A stretch of 61,883 bases of DNA, from positions 1-61,883 of the forward strand of contig JAJEAC010000138.1 in assembly GCA_022824315.1 (NCBI GenBank). Reading direction: 5' to 3'. The notes below the pieces were generated by a model. It did no database searches. It worked only from the letters and a program-made list of their open reading frames with translations, and had not been told where the DNA came from. Numbering within the stretch: the first letter of the stretch is position 1; the number at the start of each line of letters is the position of its first letter. The position numbers and the translations under genes were made by a program. Positions 45,020-54,752 of the stretch are shown in pieces. The DNA comes from Silicimonas sp. Lineage in GTDB: Bacteria > Pseudomonadota > Alphaproteobacteria > Rhodobacterales > Rhodobacteraceae.

Positions 45020-46074
45020 GACCCGCTCCCCAGGCTGAGCATCAGTCCGGGACGCAGGACGCCACCCACGGCTGGCCTGCCGTCAACACCTCCAATCGCA
45101 CGGCTAAGTGCATCGTAGCGGCCGCCGCTGGCGACCGGCGGCAAGTCAGGCCGCCGGTCGGCAAAGAACCCGAACACGAAACCATCATAGTATTCGAGAG
45201 TCGTCCGTCCGTAACTCACCTCGAAGTCCAGCGAATCGACATCGACACCGAGAGCGTCTAGGGCCGCGAAACGGGCCGCCAGCAATTCGATCGCGGGCAA
45301 GATCGAAGGCAATGCCGACGCAGTCTCGCGCAACTCCGAGAGCGCATTCGGCGCCTGTCCTCGAATTCCCAGAAGCGTATCGATCAAGCGGATCACCCCT
45401 GCGTCCAGCGGAGGCACCGAGCGCTCCCTCTCCAAGGCCGCGAGGCGTGCTGCGACTTCCTCTCGCGTCCGCATCCCGATTTCGATCCCGCCCGGCGCAT
45501 CCGGACTCTCCGGAGCGGGCATGACTTGGCCGTAGCGAATCAATAGGTCTCGAAACCGCCGCGGCCTCCATAGGTGATGCATGAGCGCGGCCTGCCTGGC
45601 TGCACTCGTCTCCAAGCCCTCAATTGCCGCACGCAGCAGCCCTGTGTCTCCCGTGGCAGGCCTCAGGCCCAAGGGTGCGAGGATCTCGGCAAATGCCGCG
45701 AAGACCTCGGCGTCCGCTTCAACCGAAACTTCTCCTCCGAAGATCTCGTACCCGACCTGCAAGTATTCCGCGTCCCGATCCGGATCGTCCTCCTGCCTCC
45801 GGAACACTTCGCCTGCATAGGTGTAGCAGCCGTTCGCCCGACCTTCGGCCACGTGACGCTGAACCAGAGGCAGGGTAAAGTCCGGCCGCAGCATCATCTC
45901 GCCCCGGAGCGGATCGTGCGTCGTGAACGCCCGCGCACGGATGTCCTCGCCATAGAGGTCCAGAAGCGCACCCGCCGGCTGGAGGACATCGGTCTCGAAC
46001 ACCTCCGCGCCCCTTGCCTCGAACAGCGCCCGCAGCCGATAAGCCTCGACCCGAATGTCGGACTTGTCCGTCAC
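45016..46074 (-). CDS. hisZ: ATP phosphoribosyltransferase regulatory subunit HisZ
   Basis: A 352-residue paralogue of histidyl-tRNA synthetase that has lost aminoacylation and forms the regulatory partner of short HisG. It retains the class II fold landmarks ([18 protein letters not shown] and [15 protein letters not shown]) and a GGRYD motif near the C-terminus. The start is GTG 46074, overlapping the hisS stop as GTGA; the open frame upstream belongs to the hisS coding region on the same strand in another frame. hisS, hisZ and hisG form one coupled operon. Confidence 0.93.
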   Translation of the reverse strand: MTDKSDIRVEAYRLRALFEARGAEVFETDVLQPAGALLDLYGEDIRARAFTTHDPLRGEMMLRPDFTLPLVQRHVAEGRANGCYTYAGEVFRRQEDDPDRDAEYLQVGYEIFGGEVSVEADAEVFAAFAEILAPLGLRPATGDTGLLRAAIEGLETSAARQAALMHHLWRPRRFRDLLIRYGQVMPAPESPDAPGGIEIGMRTREEVAARLAALERERSVPPLDAGVIRLIDTLLGIRGQAPNALSELRETASALPSILPAIELLAARFAALDALGVDVDSLDFEVSYGRTTLEYYDGFVFGFFADRRPDLPPVASGGRYDALSRAIGGVDGRPAVGGVLRPGLMLSLGSGS

Positions 46075-47546
46075 CTGTCCAGGATCTCGCGCACTCGGCT
46101 GACCAGATCGCCGACCGTGCATTTGAATTGCGCGGGCTGATCCCTCCACTCCTTGAGCGAGGCGCCTTCGGCTATCCTGGCGCCGAGGGCGAGATCCTTG
46201 ACCTGCACGACACCGCGCGCGACTTCGTTCGAACCTTGAATGATCGCGACGGGCGAGCCGCGCCTGTCTGCATATTTGAGCTGGTTTCCGAAATTGCGCG
46301 GATTGCCCAAGTAAACCTCGGCCCGAATGCCTGCGCTGCGGAGCATCGACGCCATCGCCTGATATTCGTCCATCCGGTCCTGATCCATGACCGTCACGAC
46401 GACCGGACCGACCGCTTCGCCGCTTGACCGCCCTTTCGCGCGGAGCGCCGCAAGAAGTCGATCAACCCCTATCGAAATGCCCGTTGCAGGCACTTCCTGG
46501 CCCGTGAATCGCTTGACGAGATCGTCGTAGCGCCCTCCTCCCGCCACGCTGCCGAACTGCTGCGGGCGACCCTTCTCGTCCCTTACCTCGAAGGTGAGAT
46601 CGGCCTCGTATACCGGCCCGGTGTAGTAACCCAGGCCGCGCACCACGGACGGGTCGATGATCACCCGGTCGGGACCGTAGCCCCGTACCTCCATGAGTTC
46701 CGCCATGCCGCGCAGTTCCGCGACGCCAGCCCCGCCCGTTTCGTTGTCGCCTATGATCTCCGACAGGCGTTCCAGAGTCGCGGCATTGTCGCTTCGACGT
46801 GCCTCGATGAATTCCATGACCGTTCCGGCCTGCGACTCCGCCAGGCCGGCGCCTTCGGCAAAGTCGCCGCTCTCGTCCTTCCGGCCCTCGCCAAGCAAGG
46901 AACGGACTCCCTCCGGTCCCAATCGGTCCAGCTTGTCGATCGAGCGCAGGACGATGCCGCGCGCCCGCTCCGCCTCTCCGGGCAGCCCGGCAACTTCCAG
47001 AACGCCGTTCAGCACCTTGCGGCTGTTGAGCCGTATCACGTAATCTCCCCGCGGAATGCCGGCGGCCTCCAGTGCGTCTGAAAGCACCATGCAGATCTCG
47101 GCATCCGCGGCGATAGAGGGCGACCCGACCGTGTCCGCATCACATTGGTAGAACTGACGGAATCTCCCTGGACCCGGCTTTTCGTTCCGCCACACCGGCC
47201 CGATCGCGAAGCGCCGATACGGCGTCGGCAGATCGTTCCGGTGTTGCGCAAAGACCCGTGCGAGCGGTGCCGTCAAGTCGTATCGCAATGCCAACCAGTC
47301 ACCATCCTCGTCCTCCTGCCAGGCGAACACCCCGTCATTGGGGCGATCCACGTCTGGCAGGAAGCTCCCGAGGGCTTCCACCGTTTCGACGGCCGGGGAC
47401 TCCAGCGCCTCGAAGCCGTTTAGATGATAGACCCCGGCGATCGCATCGAGCATCGCATTGCGCTCGACAACATCGCTGCCGAAATAATCACGAAAGCCCC
47501 TTGGCGGTTCGGCCTTGGGGCGCGGGGGTCTCTTTTGCTTGGCCAT
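46071..47546 (-). CDS. hisS: Histidine--tRNA ligase
   Basis: A 491-residue class II aminoacyl-tRNA synthetase charging tRNA-His. Motif 2 is the [13 protein letters not shown] block, the histidine-A loop appears as [16 protein letters not shown], and motif 3 is [13 protein letters not shown]. It is of the alphaproteobacterial type, whose tRNA-His recognition is known to differ from other bacteria. ATG 47546 ([20 protein letters not shown]) is the start; frame extension upstream is not protein-like. First gene of hisS-hisZ-hisG; its promoter should be in the 175 bases below the dadA-type stop. Confidence 0.95.
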   Translation of the reverse strand: MAKQKRPPRPKAEPPRGFRDYFGSDVVERNAMLDAIAGVYHLNGFEALESPAVETVEALGSFLPDVDRPNDGVFAWQEDEDGDWLALRYDLTAPLARVFAQHRNDLPTPYRRFAIGPVWRNEKPGPGRFRQFYQCDADTVGSPSIAADAEICMVLSDALEAAGIPRGDYVIRLNSRKVLNGVLEVAGLPGEAERARGIVLRSIDKLDRLGPEGVRSLLGEGRKDESGDFAEGAGLAESQAGTVMEFIEARRSDNAATLERLSEIIGDNETGGAGVAELRGMAELMEVRGYGPDRVIIDPSVVRGLGYYTGPVYEADLTFEVRDEKGRPQQFGSVAGGGRYDDLVKRFTGQEVPATGISIGVDRLLAALRAKGRSSGEAVGPVVVTVMDQDRMDEYQAMASMLRSAGIRAEVYLGNPRNFGNQLKYADRRGSPVAIIQGSNEVARGVVQVKDLALGARIAEGASLKEWRDQPAQFKCTVGDLVSRVREILDR

Positions 47547-47721
47547 CGGCCATTCCTCGATCTGGACGCGCCGTGGTTTAGCTCCTGGAACAGTGAGGGA
47601 CAAGAAGTTGACGCGCGATCGGTGCCGTGAAGGAACCGCCGACGCATTCGCAGAGATCGGCGGGCGAATCGAGCGAACCGGACTGACGCCCATCACGCCC
47701 GGTCGACGTGTCAGCGGCCAT

Positions 47722-49020
47722 TCATGCAGCGTCGGGCTTGGCTGGCATTCTGCAAAAGCGGCAGGGCGAGAAGTCGTCAATCTTGCAAGCGATCTGTTCG
47801 CCGCAGATCAGTTGCGCAATCAAGTCACCCGACTTGGGTGCCATCATCAGGCCATAGTGTGCATGACCAAAGTTCAGGAACAGACCCTGATGGTCCGGAA
47901 CATCTCCGAGCATGGGCAAACCGTCCGGAAACGACGGACGTCGCCCCATCCAAAAGCTCGGACGGTCAGTCTGGAGGTCGCGAAAGGCGGCCTTCGCGAT
48001 CTTCACCAACCGATCCTTGCGCCTGCCATCCGGAGGCGCGTCAATCGGTGCAAACTCTGCCTGGCCGGCAACGCGGACCCCGCCTTCCATGCTGCTGGCC
48101 ACCACCTTTGCGTCCACGTCCATGACCGAGTTGTTGATCTCGATGCCCGGATCGCTGAATTCAACGTGATATCCGCGTTCGACCATGAGCGGAATGTTCA
48201 GCTTCGTCCATTCAAGAAGCCCAGGACTCCAGGCGCCAAGGCAAACAACCAAGCGATGGGCTTCCAGGGATTCTCCAGCGGACCGTATTGCCCAACCCCC
48301 ATCCTTGCGCTGAAGTCCCGTCACGTCGGCTTGCTTGAAATTTGCCCCAAGCCTGCGGGCCTTTTCGGCAAGAACCCGTCCGAGCCTGCCTGGCGATCGC
48401 ACGCGCGCCTGGCCCTTGATGACGACGGCTGCCTCAAAGTCGTCGCTAAGCTCAGGCTCGATCTCGGCGAGCCTGTCTCGGCCGACCAGTTCGATCTCTG
48501 CGCCTTTCTCCAAACGGATGCGGTATCCCAGATCGGTCAAGTTGGCCCGGCTGCCGTCGCGGAAGGCGTGTACGTAGGAGCTGTCGCGGAGCAGTCCGTC
48601 GTGACCCGTTCCCTGGAGGTGCCTCCGATAAAGCTCAATGGACGGCCCGCACATTTGGGACATCGCATCGGAAACTCTACGCACGTCCGCTTCGCGTCCT
48701 TGCCGCAGGAAGCGCGCACCCCAAGGGATCATGCGCGCCACAACCTTCGGATGAATGGAGATGGGTCGGCCATGGCCGAACAACTGGCCCGGGATCTTTC
48801 TCCAGATGCCGGGAAGCGATTGCGGAACGATCGACCAAGGCGACACGACGCCCGCATTGCCCATCGAGGTTTCCTGCCCAGGCTCGCCCCGATCGATGAT
48901 CTGGACGGGCACACCGCGTTCCAGAAGGGACAAGGCCGTGCACAACCCGACGATCCCGGCACCGAGAATCGTAACCGGGGCGTCCGTGTCAGGCGGCGGC
49001 ATTCGATGCATAACGTGCAA
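47722..49020 (-). CDS. FAD-dependent D-amino-acid dehydrogenase-like oxidoreductase (DadA family)
   Basis: A 432-residue FAD oxidoreductase of the DAO/DadA family. The dinucleotide-binding motif [21 protein letters not shown] starts at about residue 16. [17 protein letters not shown] and [15 protein letters not shown] near the C-terminus close the FAD and substrate sites, as in D-amino-acid dehydrogenases, which oxidise D-amino acids to 2-oxo acids and ammonia. The start at 49020 overlaps the TRAP permease stop by 32 bases; ATG 49011 or 48999 are alternatives. The TRAP-type transporter upstream in the same operon probably supplies the substrate. Confidence 0.85.
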   Translation of the reverse strand: MHVMHRMPPPDTDAPVTILGAGIVGLCTALSLLERGVPVQIIDRGEPGQETSMGNAGVVSPWSIVPQSLPGIWRKIPGQLFGHGRPISIHPKVVARMIPWGARFLRQGREADVRRVSDAMSQMCGPSIELYRRHLQGTGHDGLLRDSSYVHAFRDGSRANLTDLGYRIRLEKGAEIELVGRDRLAEIEPELSDDFEAAVVIKGQARVRSPGRLGRVLAEKARRLGANFKQADVTGLQRKDGGWAIRSAGESLEAHRLVVCLGAWSPGLLEWTKLNIPLMVERGYHVEFSDPGIEINNSVMDVDAKVVASSMEGGVRVAGQAEFAPIDAPPDGRRKDRLVKIAKAAFRDLQTDRPSFWMGRRPSFPDGLPMLGDVPDHQGLFLNFGHAHYGLMMAPKSGDLIAQLICGEQIACKIDDFSPCRFCRMPAKPDAA

Positions 49021-51202
49021 GAACCTGGCTGATCACCGCCGGTGACGCAATGATCAACGCCGCAAGATCCGCTTGCAATGACGGGGCGATGAAGACCAAG
49101 CCGGCAAAGGCCATCAGGATTCGGAACACCGGACCCATCGGTGCCAGCCAATAGCCCACGACTGCCGATGAAAGCGCGATGACGCCCGCGATACAGCTTG
49201 CTGCAGTGTATGAGAACTCCAACAGATCAAAGCCCGTTGACGACACGAACAGAAGTACGGGGGCATAGACGAATGCCATCGGTGCAATCACTTTGCCCAG
49301 GCCCAGCGTGAAAGCCGACATGCCGGTTCGGAACGGGTTGGAGTTGGCGATTGCCGCAGCGGCATAGGCCGACGTGCAGACAGGTGGCGTTATTTCGGCA
49401 ACGACGCCGTAGTAGAGCACGAACATGTGGCTCGCGATTGGCGGGATGCCGAGCTGGGCCAGCGCCGGCTGGGCGACCGACACGAGCATGATGTAGAGCG
49501 CCGTCGTCGGCACTCCCGCGCCCATCAAGATGCAGGCCAGCGCGATGAAGACGAGGCTGATGAACAGCGTCAAGTCCTCGATCGAGAAGAGCTGGTAGGA
49601 TCCGTACTGGAAGAGCCAGATCAGGTCATTGCCCAGGTTCGAGGCCGCTTGTGTCACCATGAAGCCGATTCGGAATCCAACGCCGGTGGTGTTGATCACC
49701 CCGATCACGATGCCTACCGCCGCGGAAGCCGCTCCAACGGCGAGCGCGTATTTCACCCCGGTCTCGAACGTGTCGGCCATTTCCATGACCGAGATTCGAG
49801 GCTGGGCGTTCAGCGTCGCAAGCGCCGCTCCTGCGATGAGAATGGCTGACATCGTGAAGTCGAAACCGCCGCCTGCGTATTTCCAGGTGACAAAAGCGAT
49901 GAAAGCGAGCGCATATACGAGCGTCGCCGGTTCCTTCGCTCGGCTCATTCCGGCCACGATGGCAAGCGAGATGCCGCAAAAGGCGGACATGTAGGGCGTG
50001 TAGCCAGAAAAAAGGACAATCAGGAGGCCGACCAGCGGGACGACGTTCGCCCAGCCGTCGCGCCAGACGGCACCAAGCTGCGGCAGTGCATCACGGCCCA
50101 GGCCCTTGAGGCCAAGGCGGCGCGCCATGAGGTGGACGACGGCGAACACGCCGACGTAGTGCAGAAGTGCCGGGAAGATCGCCGCAATGACGATCGTGGT
50201 GTAGGGCACCTCAAGAAACTCGGCCATGATGAATGCCGCCGCACCCATTATCGGCGGCGTGATCTGGCCGCCTGCCGAGGCGGCGGCTTCGACGCCTCCC
50301 GCGAAATGGCCGGGATAGCCAAGCCGTTTCATGTTGGGAATGGTCAACGCGCCTGTCGAGACCGTGTTGGCGACCGACGAGCCGGAGATGGTGCCGAAGA
50401 AGGCGGAGGAGACAACGGAGACCTTCGCAGGACCCCCGGTGTAGCGGCCCGCGAGAATTGTGGCGTTGTCGATGAAGAGCTTGCCCAGCCCCGTCCGCTG
50501 CGCGATGACGCCGAAGAGGACGAAGTGGAACACGATGGTCGAGACGACCCAAAGCGTGACGCCGAAGATGCCTTCCTGCGGGAAATACATCGACGACACG
50601 AAGGTGTTGAATTTCACGCCCGGATGCTGAAGCAGGCCCGGAAACGCCTGTCCGAACAATGCGTAGCAAATGAACACGCCGATGATCAGCGGCAGTATCC
50701 AGCCCAGCGTTCGGCGCGCGATATCGAGGACCAGCACGATCAGGATGCAGCCGAATAGCATGTCCCAACCGTTGGGGTTGCCCATGCGGAACGTCATTTC
50801 CTCGACGCCCAGCCATTCGATTCCGCGCCAGGCGAAGCCGAGATAGAGCGCCGACATGACGCCGAGAATCATCAGGACGACGTCGAGATACGGCACGCCG
50901 CCAAGGCGCAGCGCCCCGGTATTCAGGTCGAACGACGTCTTCGCCCTGACCAGCGGATAGAACGAGTAGGTGAGAATGAAGAGGCCCGACAGGTGCCACC
51001 CCATGTGCCAAAAGTCTGGCGGGAGCGCGAATCCTGCCGTGAGGTAATGGTAGACAGCAAACGTGAGGGCGACGTAGCGCAGGAATTTGCCGATGGCCGG
51101 CGTGACCGAACGCGTGGCGGCCCCCTCGTCGAACTTCTCTTCAATCGCTGCGAGTTCCGTTTCGGAAAGCTCGCGCACGTCATCAGGTCCCGGATCGCTC
51201 AT
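48989..51202 (-). CDS. TRAP transporter fused permease (DctQM, TAXI type)
   Basis: A 737-residue inner-membrane permease in which the small (DctQ-like) and large (DctM-like) TRAP subunits are fused, as in the TAXI subfamily. The first 200 residues contain about four to five membrane segments; the rest has the DctM pattern with SGSSVANTVSTGALTIPNM near residue 280 and the symmetrical motif GAGVPTTALYIM near 590. It takes up its substrate with sodium using the TAXI binding protein encoded upstream. ATG 51202 gives MSDPGPDDV, and an upstream in-frame ATG at 51244 falls in the intercistronic hairpin. Confidence 0.9.
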   Translation of the reverse strand: MSDPGPDDVRELSETELAAIEEKFDEGAATRSVTPAIGKFLRYVALTFAVYHYLTAGFALPPDFWHMGWHLSGLFILTYSFYPLVRAKTSFDLNTGALRLGGVPYLDVVLMILGVMSALYLGFAWRGIEWLGVEEMTFRMGNPNGWDMLFGCILIVLVLDIARRTLGWILPLIIGVFICYALFGQAFPGLLQHPGVKFNTFVSSMYFPQEGIFGVTLWVVSTIVFHFVLFGVIAQRTGLGKLFIDNATILAGRYTGGPAKVSVVSSAFFGTISGSSVANTVSTGALTIPNMKRLGYPGHFAGGVEAAASAGGQITPPIMGAAAFIMAEFLEVPYTTIVIAAIFPALLHYVGVFAVVHLMARRLGLKGLGRDALPQLGAVWRDGWANVVPLVGLLIVLFSGYTPYMSAFCGISLAIVAGMSRAKEPATLVYALAFIAFVTWKYAGGGFDFTMSAILIAGAALATLNAQPRISVMEMADTFETGVKYALAVGAASAAVGIVIGVINTTGVGFRIGFMVTQAASNLGNDLIWLFQYGSYQLFSIEDLTLFISLVFIALACILMGAGVPTTALYIMLVSVAQPALAQLGIPPIASHMFVLYYGVVAEITPPVCTSAYAAAAIANSNPFRTGMSAFTLGLGKVIAPMAFVYAPVLLFVSSTGFDLLEFSYTAASCIAGVIALSSAVVGYWLAPMGPVFRILMAFAGLVFIAPSLQADLAALIIASPAVISQVLARYASNAAA

Positions 51203-51243
51203 GACGCGCCCTTTCAGATCGGACAATTCCCTTGAAAAGACCA

Positions 51244-51263
51244 CGGGCGGCCGTAGCCGCCCG
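51244..51263 (-). terminator. Intercistronic hairpin after the TAXI binding-protein gene
   Basis: A perfect 8-bp stem (51244-51251 with 51256-51263) and a 4-base loop, followed on the minus strand by TGGTCTTTTC. It lies 14 bases after the binding-protein stop and ahead of the TRAP permease, consistent with partial termination or mRNA stabilisation. Confidence 0.65.
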
Positions 51264-51277
51264 CTTGATGTGCCGGA

Positions 51278-52288
51278 CTACTCGAGAAGTCCTGCCTCTT
51301 TGTAGTACTTCTCGGCACCCGGATGCAGCGGCACGCCCAGCGCGGCAATGCCGTCAAGCGCCGTGTCCGGCGTGATCTGCTTGCCCTTCGCGTGTCCGTT
51401 GTCGAGCAGCTTACGGGTGTTGGAATTCCAGAGCGCGGCGGTGATGCCATGGACGAGCTCCTCGGAAAGATCCGACGACACGACCAGAAGCGCCGAAACG
51501 GCTGGCGTCATTACCTCGTAGTCGACGCCCTCGTAAACGCCCGACGGAATGCTCGACGGGATATAGGCCGGGATGATCTCGTTGATCTTTGCGAGGTCAT
51601 CTTCCGTGAAGCTGTGAAGCTCCATGCCTTTGGTCGCGGCCAGTTGCACCATGGCGGAAACCGGCCAACCAGCGGCATAAAAGTAAGCGTCAAGCTGGCC
51701 GTCTGCCAAGCGTTCGGCCGACTGCGCGTTATTCAGCTCGGCCTCGTCCATGTTGTCTCGCGTGACACCCCATTCGGCGAGCATCATCTCGACGGCAACC
51801 TGTGTCCCCGAGCCCGCCTGAGCGATGCCAACGCGCTTGCCAGCCAGATCGGAAAGGTCGTTGACGCTCATGCCTTTCGGGAGAACGAGGTGCAGGTCTT
51901 CCGGGTAGAGGTTTGCAACGATCCGCAGCTTTTCATGCGGCTTGCCGTCGAACTTGCCTTGGCCCAAGTACATTGAGCGGGTGACGTCCGCAGCAGCCAT
52001 CCCGGCTTCAAGCTCGCCGTTCTGAACGGCAGTGTTGTTGAAGACCGACGCGGTCGTAGACTGCGCGATCGCGATCAGTCCAGGCACGCCACACTGACCA
52101 CCCTTGTCACATGGCCGTGCACCCGGAGGTGCAGAGATGCCATTGGCAATTGTGCCGCCGATCGGAAAGTACGTCCCGCCGGCACTTCCTGTGCCGATCC
52201 GGAAGAAGGTCGGGTCTTGAGCGAATGCCGTTCCGGCCGCAAGCGTGGCAGCAACGGCAAGTCCCAGAAGATTGGTGATTTTGTTCAT
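51278..52288 (-). CDS. TAXI-family TRAP transporter solute-binding protein
   Basis: A 336-residue periplasmic binding protein of the TAXI family (NMT1_3). A signal peptide covers about residues 1-24 (AAGTAFA). The mature start FRIGTGSAGGTYFPIGG and GIAQAGSGTQVAVEMML and DAYFYAAGWP are family landmarks. TAXI proteins bind glutamate or other organic acids; the substrate here is unknown. ATG 52288 (MNKITN) has GGAG 8 bases upstream; ATG 52300 is the alternative. It is divergent from a LysR gene, with a palindrome in between, and is followed by a hairpin. Confidence 0.9.
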   Translation of the reverse strand: MNKITNLLGLAVAATLAAGTAFAQDPTFFRIGTGSAGGTYFPIGGTIANGISAPPGARPCDKGGQCGVPGLIAIAQSTTASVFNNTAVQNGELEAGMAAADVTRSMYLGQGKFDGKPHEKLRIVANLYPEDLHLVLPKGMSVNDLSDLAGKRVGIAQAGSGTQVAVEMMLAEWGVTRDNMDEAELNNAQSAERLADGQLDAYFYAAGWPVSAMVQLAATKGMELHSFTEDDLAKINEIIPAYIPSSIPSGVYEGVDYEVMTPAVSALLVVSSDLSEELVHGITAALWNSNTRKLLDNGHAKGKQITPDTALDGIAALGVPLHPGAEKYYKEAGLLE

Positions 52289-52809
52289 TGTGTTCTCCAT
52301 GTGAACAGACTCCAGAAAACGAGTCGTGCAGGAGGAAGTACCGTTGCCCCAAAAGAAATGCAAATTTGAATATCTTTCAAAATTCAAAATTTGACTTATG
52401 CATTTGGATCTCCGCGGCCAATCCAAGTGCAATCGCGTTCGCTTTGCAGCAAGGGCGGAGGAGTCCGCTCGGCGACGGAATTTCACTGCCTCCGGTCACC
52501 GGCATGATTGTGGGGAGCTTGATCATTGACATCGGTCATCCCGACGGGCACCGGTTCGCCGCAGCGCGCACAGGGCCGCCGTCCGGTTCCGACCCGGCTG
52601 TCCGCCATGGCCGAACTTGAAAGCCCGCTTTTCCTCGGGGGGCAAATCTGGCATCTCTCCTTAAGGGCGAGGTGGCGGCAACCCATCGCCACGACAGTCT
52701 CTTCGTGTCACTGACAAGACTGTCGTTGTTGCTTGGACGATTCGCGAGATCCTGTGCCAACGACGCAGGATCCTATCGCCATGTGTTGCACTTAAGGTGG
52801 AGCGTGGGC
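52289..52809. other. Divergent regulatory region between TAXI operon and LysR gene
   Basis: 521 bases with no gene seen. The left part (about 52361-52410) is distinctly AT-rich and carries the LysR-type palindrome. The rest is GC-rich and featureless. Confidence 0.5.
52361..52393. promoter_or_regulatory. Likely LysR-type operator upstream of the TAXI operon
   Basis: TTTGAA-TATCT-TTCAAA (52365-52381) is a perfect interrupted palindrome matching the T-N11-A type of LysR sites, and it is nested with a longer imperfect repeat (52361-52371 with 52382-52393, one extra A). It is 77 bases upstream of the binding-protein start, within AT-rich DNA, and the divergent LysR gene is the obvious candidate to bind it. 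Confidence 0.5.
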
Positions 52810-53778
52810 ATGAATATCTCGCAGCTTTCAGCATTTCACGCTGTCATGACCTCGGCGACCCTGACCGAAGCCGCTGATCGGCTTGGTCGTACGCAGCCTG
52901 CAATCAGCGCGGCGATCAGATCCCTTGAGGATCAGCTTGGCATGAAGTTGTTTGAACGGCGTGGTCGCAAGCTCGTGCCTGTACCAGAAGCGCAATATCT
53001 GATGACCGAAGCTAGCGCGATCCTTCGGCAGCTTAGCCAGGTTCGGCAGACGATGCGTGGCCTCGGTGACGGACACTTGGGTACGTTGACCGTCGCAGCG
53101 ATGCCTGGCCCCGTCACATTGCTTTTCCCCCGGTTCATTGCAACGCACATCGGCAAAGGGACTGGCAGCAAGATCTCCATGCTTGCCCGAAGCTCCAACC
53201 AGATTGCCGAACTCGCCCGTGCGCAAAGTATCGATTTTGGTTTTGCGGACATTCCGGAGGATGCAGACGGCGGCGGGCTCTACCGATCCGACGTCATCTC
53301 TGGAAATTGCTTCGTGGCGCTTCCAGCGACCCACGCGCTCGCGCGCGAGAAGACCATATCTCTTGATGCCCTCAGCGGTCAGGCCATGGGGTCGCTCCAG
53401 GCCAATCACGTTCACACGCGCGATGTCCGGCGCGCGTTCGAAGAGGCCGGACACAAATTCAATCCTATGGTCGAGAGCCAGACCTTTTTGCCGATCCTCC
53501 CGTTTGTTGTGGCCGGTCAGTGTTGCGCCATTCTCGACCCATTGACAGTTGTCCACGTTAGGGAAACAGGCATCTTCTCCGAGACGTTGAGCATTTGTCT
53601 GCTCGATAGACCGTTGCGCTACAGCTACGCGATCATTTCACCCGCCCACCGCCCGACGTCAGTCATCGCAACCGAGGTGCGCAATGCTTGGACCCAAGAA
53701 GTGCGCCGCCTTCTCGAAAGCGCGAGTGCACATCCAGAATTGCGACTTCAAGAACAGGACGCGATGACGTCTTCGTAG
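52810..53778 (+). CDS. LysR family transcriptional regulator
   Basis: A 322-residue regulator with an N-terminal LysR helix-turn-helix (LSAFHAVMTSATLTEAADRLGRTQPAISAAIRSLEDQLG, about residues 4-42) and a LysR substrate-binding domain. ATG 52810 starts at MNISQL, matching the family; an upstream extension in the same frame is not protein-like. It is divergent from the TAXI-TRAP operon and convergent with the PLP lyase gene, whose stop it overlaps by 31 bases. It probably controls the transport operon through the palindrome in the intergenic region. Confidence 0.9.
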   Translation: MNISQLSAFHAVMTSATLTEAADRLGRTQPAISAAIRSLEDQLGMKLFERRGRKLVPVPEAQYLMTEASAILRQLSQVRQTMRGLGDGHLGTLTVAAMPGPVTLLFPRFIATHIGKGTGSKISMLARSSNQIAELARAQSIDFGFADIPEDADGGGLYRSDVISGNCFVALPATHALAREKTISLDALSGQAMGSLQANHVHTRDVRRAFEEAGHKFNPMVESQTFLPILPFVVAGQCCAILDPLTVVHVRETGIFSETLSICLLDRPLRYSYAIISPAHRPTSVIATEVRNAWTQEVRRLLESASAHPELRLQEQDAMTSS

Positions 53779-54752
53779 GCAAAAAGCGCGGCAAGCCCAC
53801 CGGTATGCACGTAACAGACACGGCTGCCTCTTGTGATCTCTCCGCTTTCGACAAGCGCCAGCACGGCGGCAAAGCTCTTGGCTGTGTAGACCGGATCCAG
53901 CATCAGGCCCTCGTATATTGCCATGGTCTTTATTGCATCAATGCCTGGAGGACCAAGCTGACCATAGCCCGGCGTCAAGGCGCCGTCCCAAACGCGGATG
54001 TCAGCATCGGCAACGCTCGCCGCCCCTGGATAGAGCCTTGCCAACAGCTTCATGGTTCGAAAAACGCGTGGGCCCTGCTGAGCGGCGCTGCGCCGAACGC
54101 AGCTACCGATGACCCGTGCCCCCGAACCCGCACCTCTCAGCCCGGCCAGCAGCCCCGCATGCGTTGACCCGCTCCCCGAGGCGACCACGAAGACGTCGAA
54201 GTCGTCCTTTTGATCGAGTGTTTCTTTGGCTGCATCCACATAGCCCAGCGCACCGAGCGGCGGATGACCTTCCGAGAGATGAATGACATAGGGTCGGCGA
54301 CCTTCGACCTTGAGCGCATCGGCCCGCTCTTGGAGCGCACCATCTGCTCCAGCCTCGTCCTCACCTAGGGGATAAGTCATGATCTCTGCATCCATGAGTC
54401 GCGAAAGAAACACGTTGCCGGATTCTCGGTACAGGTCCGACTTGCCGGGGACACGGTCTTCCAGCTGCACGATTGGGTGCATTCCCTGCGCTCGTGCAAC
54501 CGCTACCGCCAGTCGGGCGAAGTTTGACTGCACTGCACCAGTGATAAGGATCGTATCGGCGCCTTCGGACAATGCCGCGCCAAAATAGTACTCCAGCTGC
54601 CGCGCCTTGTTTCCACCAAGGGTCGGTCCCGCCAGATCATCCCGCTTGATGAACAACTCGACCCCCAAGAGTTCAGACAATCGCCCGGACGCCGCCAACG
54701 GTGTCGGTTCACATACGATATTCAGCTTCCGATGCATGACCTTGCTCGGCAT
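53748..54752 (-). CDS. PLP-dependent D-cysteine desulfhydrase / L-cysteate sulfo-lyase family enzyme
   Basis: A 334-residue fold-type II PLP enzyme of the ACC deaminase/D-cysteine desulfhydrase group. The PLP lysine is K49 in GPTLGGNKARQLEY, with the SGNVFLSRL and LDPVYTAKSFAAVL blocks also typical. Family enzymes release sulfide and pyruvate from D-cysteine, or sulfite and pyruvate from L-cysteate (CuyA of marine Rhodobacterales). ATG 54752 (MPSKVMHRKL) is preceded by GGGAAAG; ATG 54737 is possible. It neighbours a TRAP importer and a D-amino-acid oxidoreductase, suggesting a sulfur or D-amino-acid catabolic locus. Its 31-base 3' end is antisense to lysR. Confidence 0.82.
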   Translation of the reverse strand: MPSKVMHRKLNIVCEPTPLAASGRLSELLGVELFIKRDDLAGPTLGGNKARQLEYYFGAALSEGADTILITGAVQSNFARLAVAVARAQGMHPIVQLEDRVPGKSDLYRESGNVFLSRLMDAEIMTYPLGEDEAGADGALQERADALKVEGRRPYVIHLSEGHPPLGALGYVDAAKETLDQKDDFDVFVVASGSGSTHAGLLAGLRGAGSGARVIGSCVRRSAAQQGPRVFRTMKLLARLYPGAASVADADIRVWDGALTPGYGQLGPPGIDAIKTMAIYEGLMLDPVYTAKSFAAVLALVESGEITRGSRVCYVHTGGLAALFAYEDVIASCS

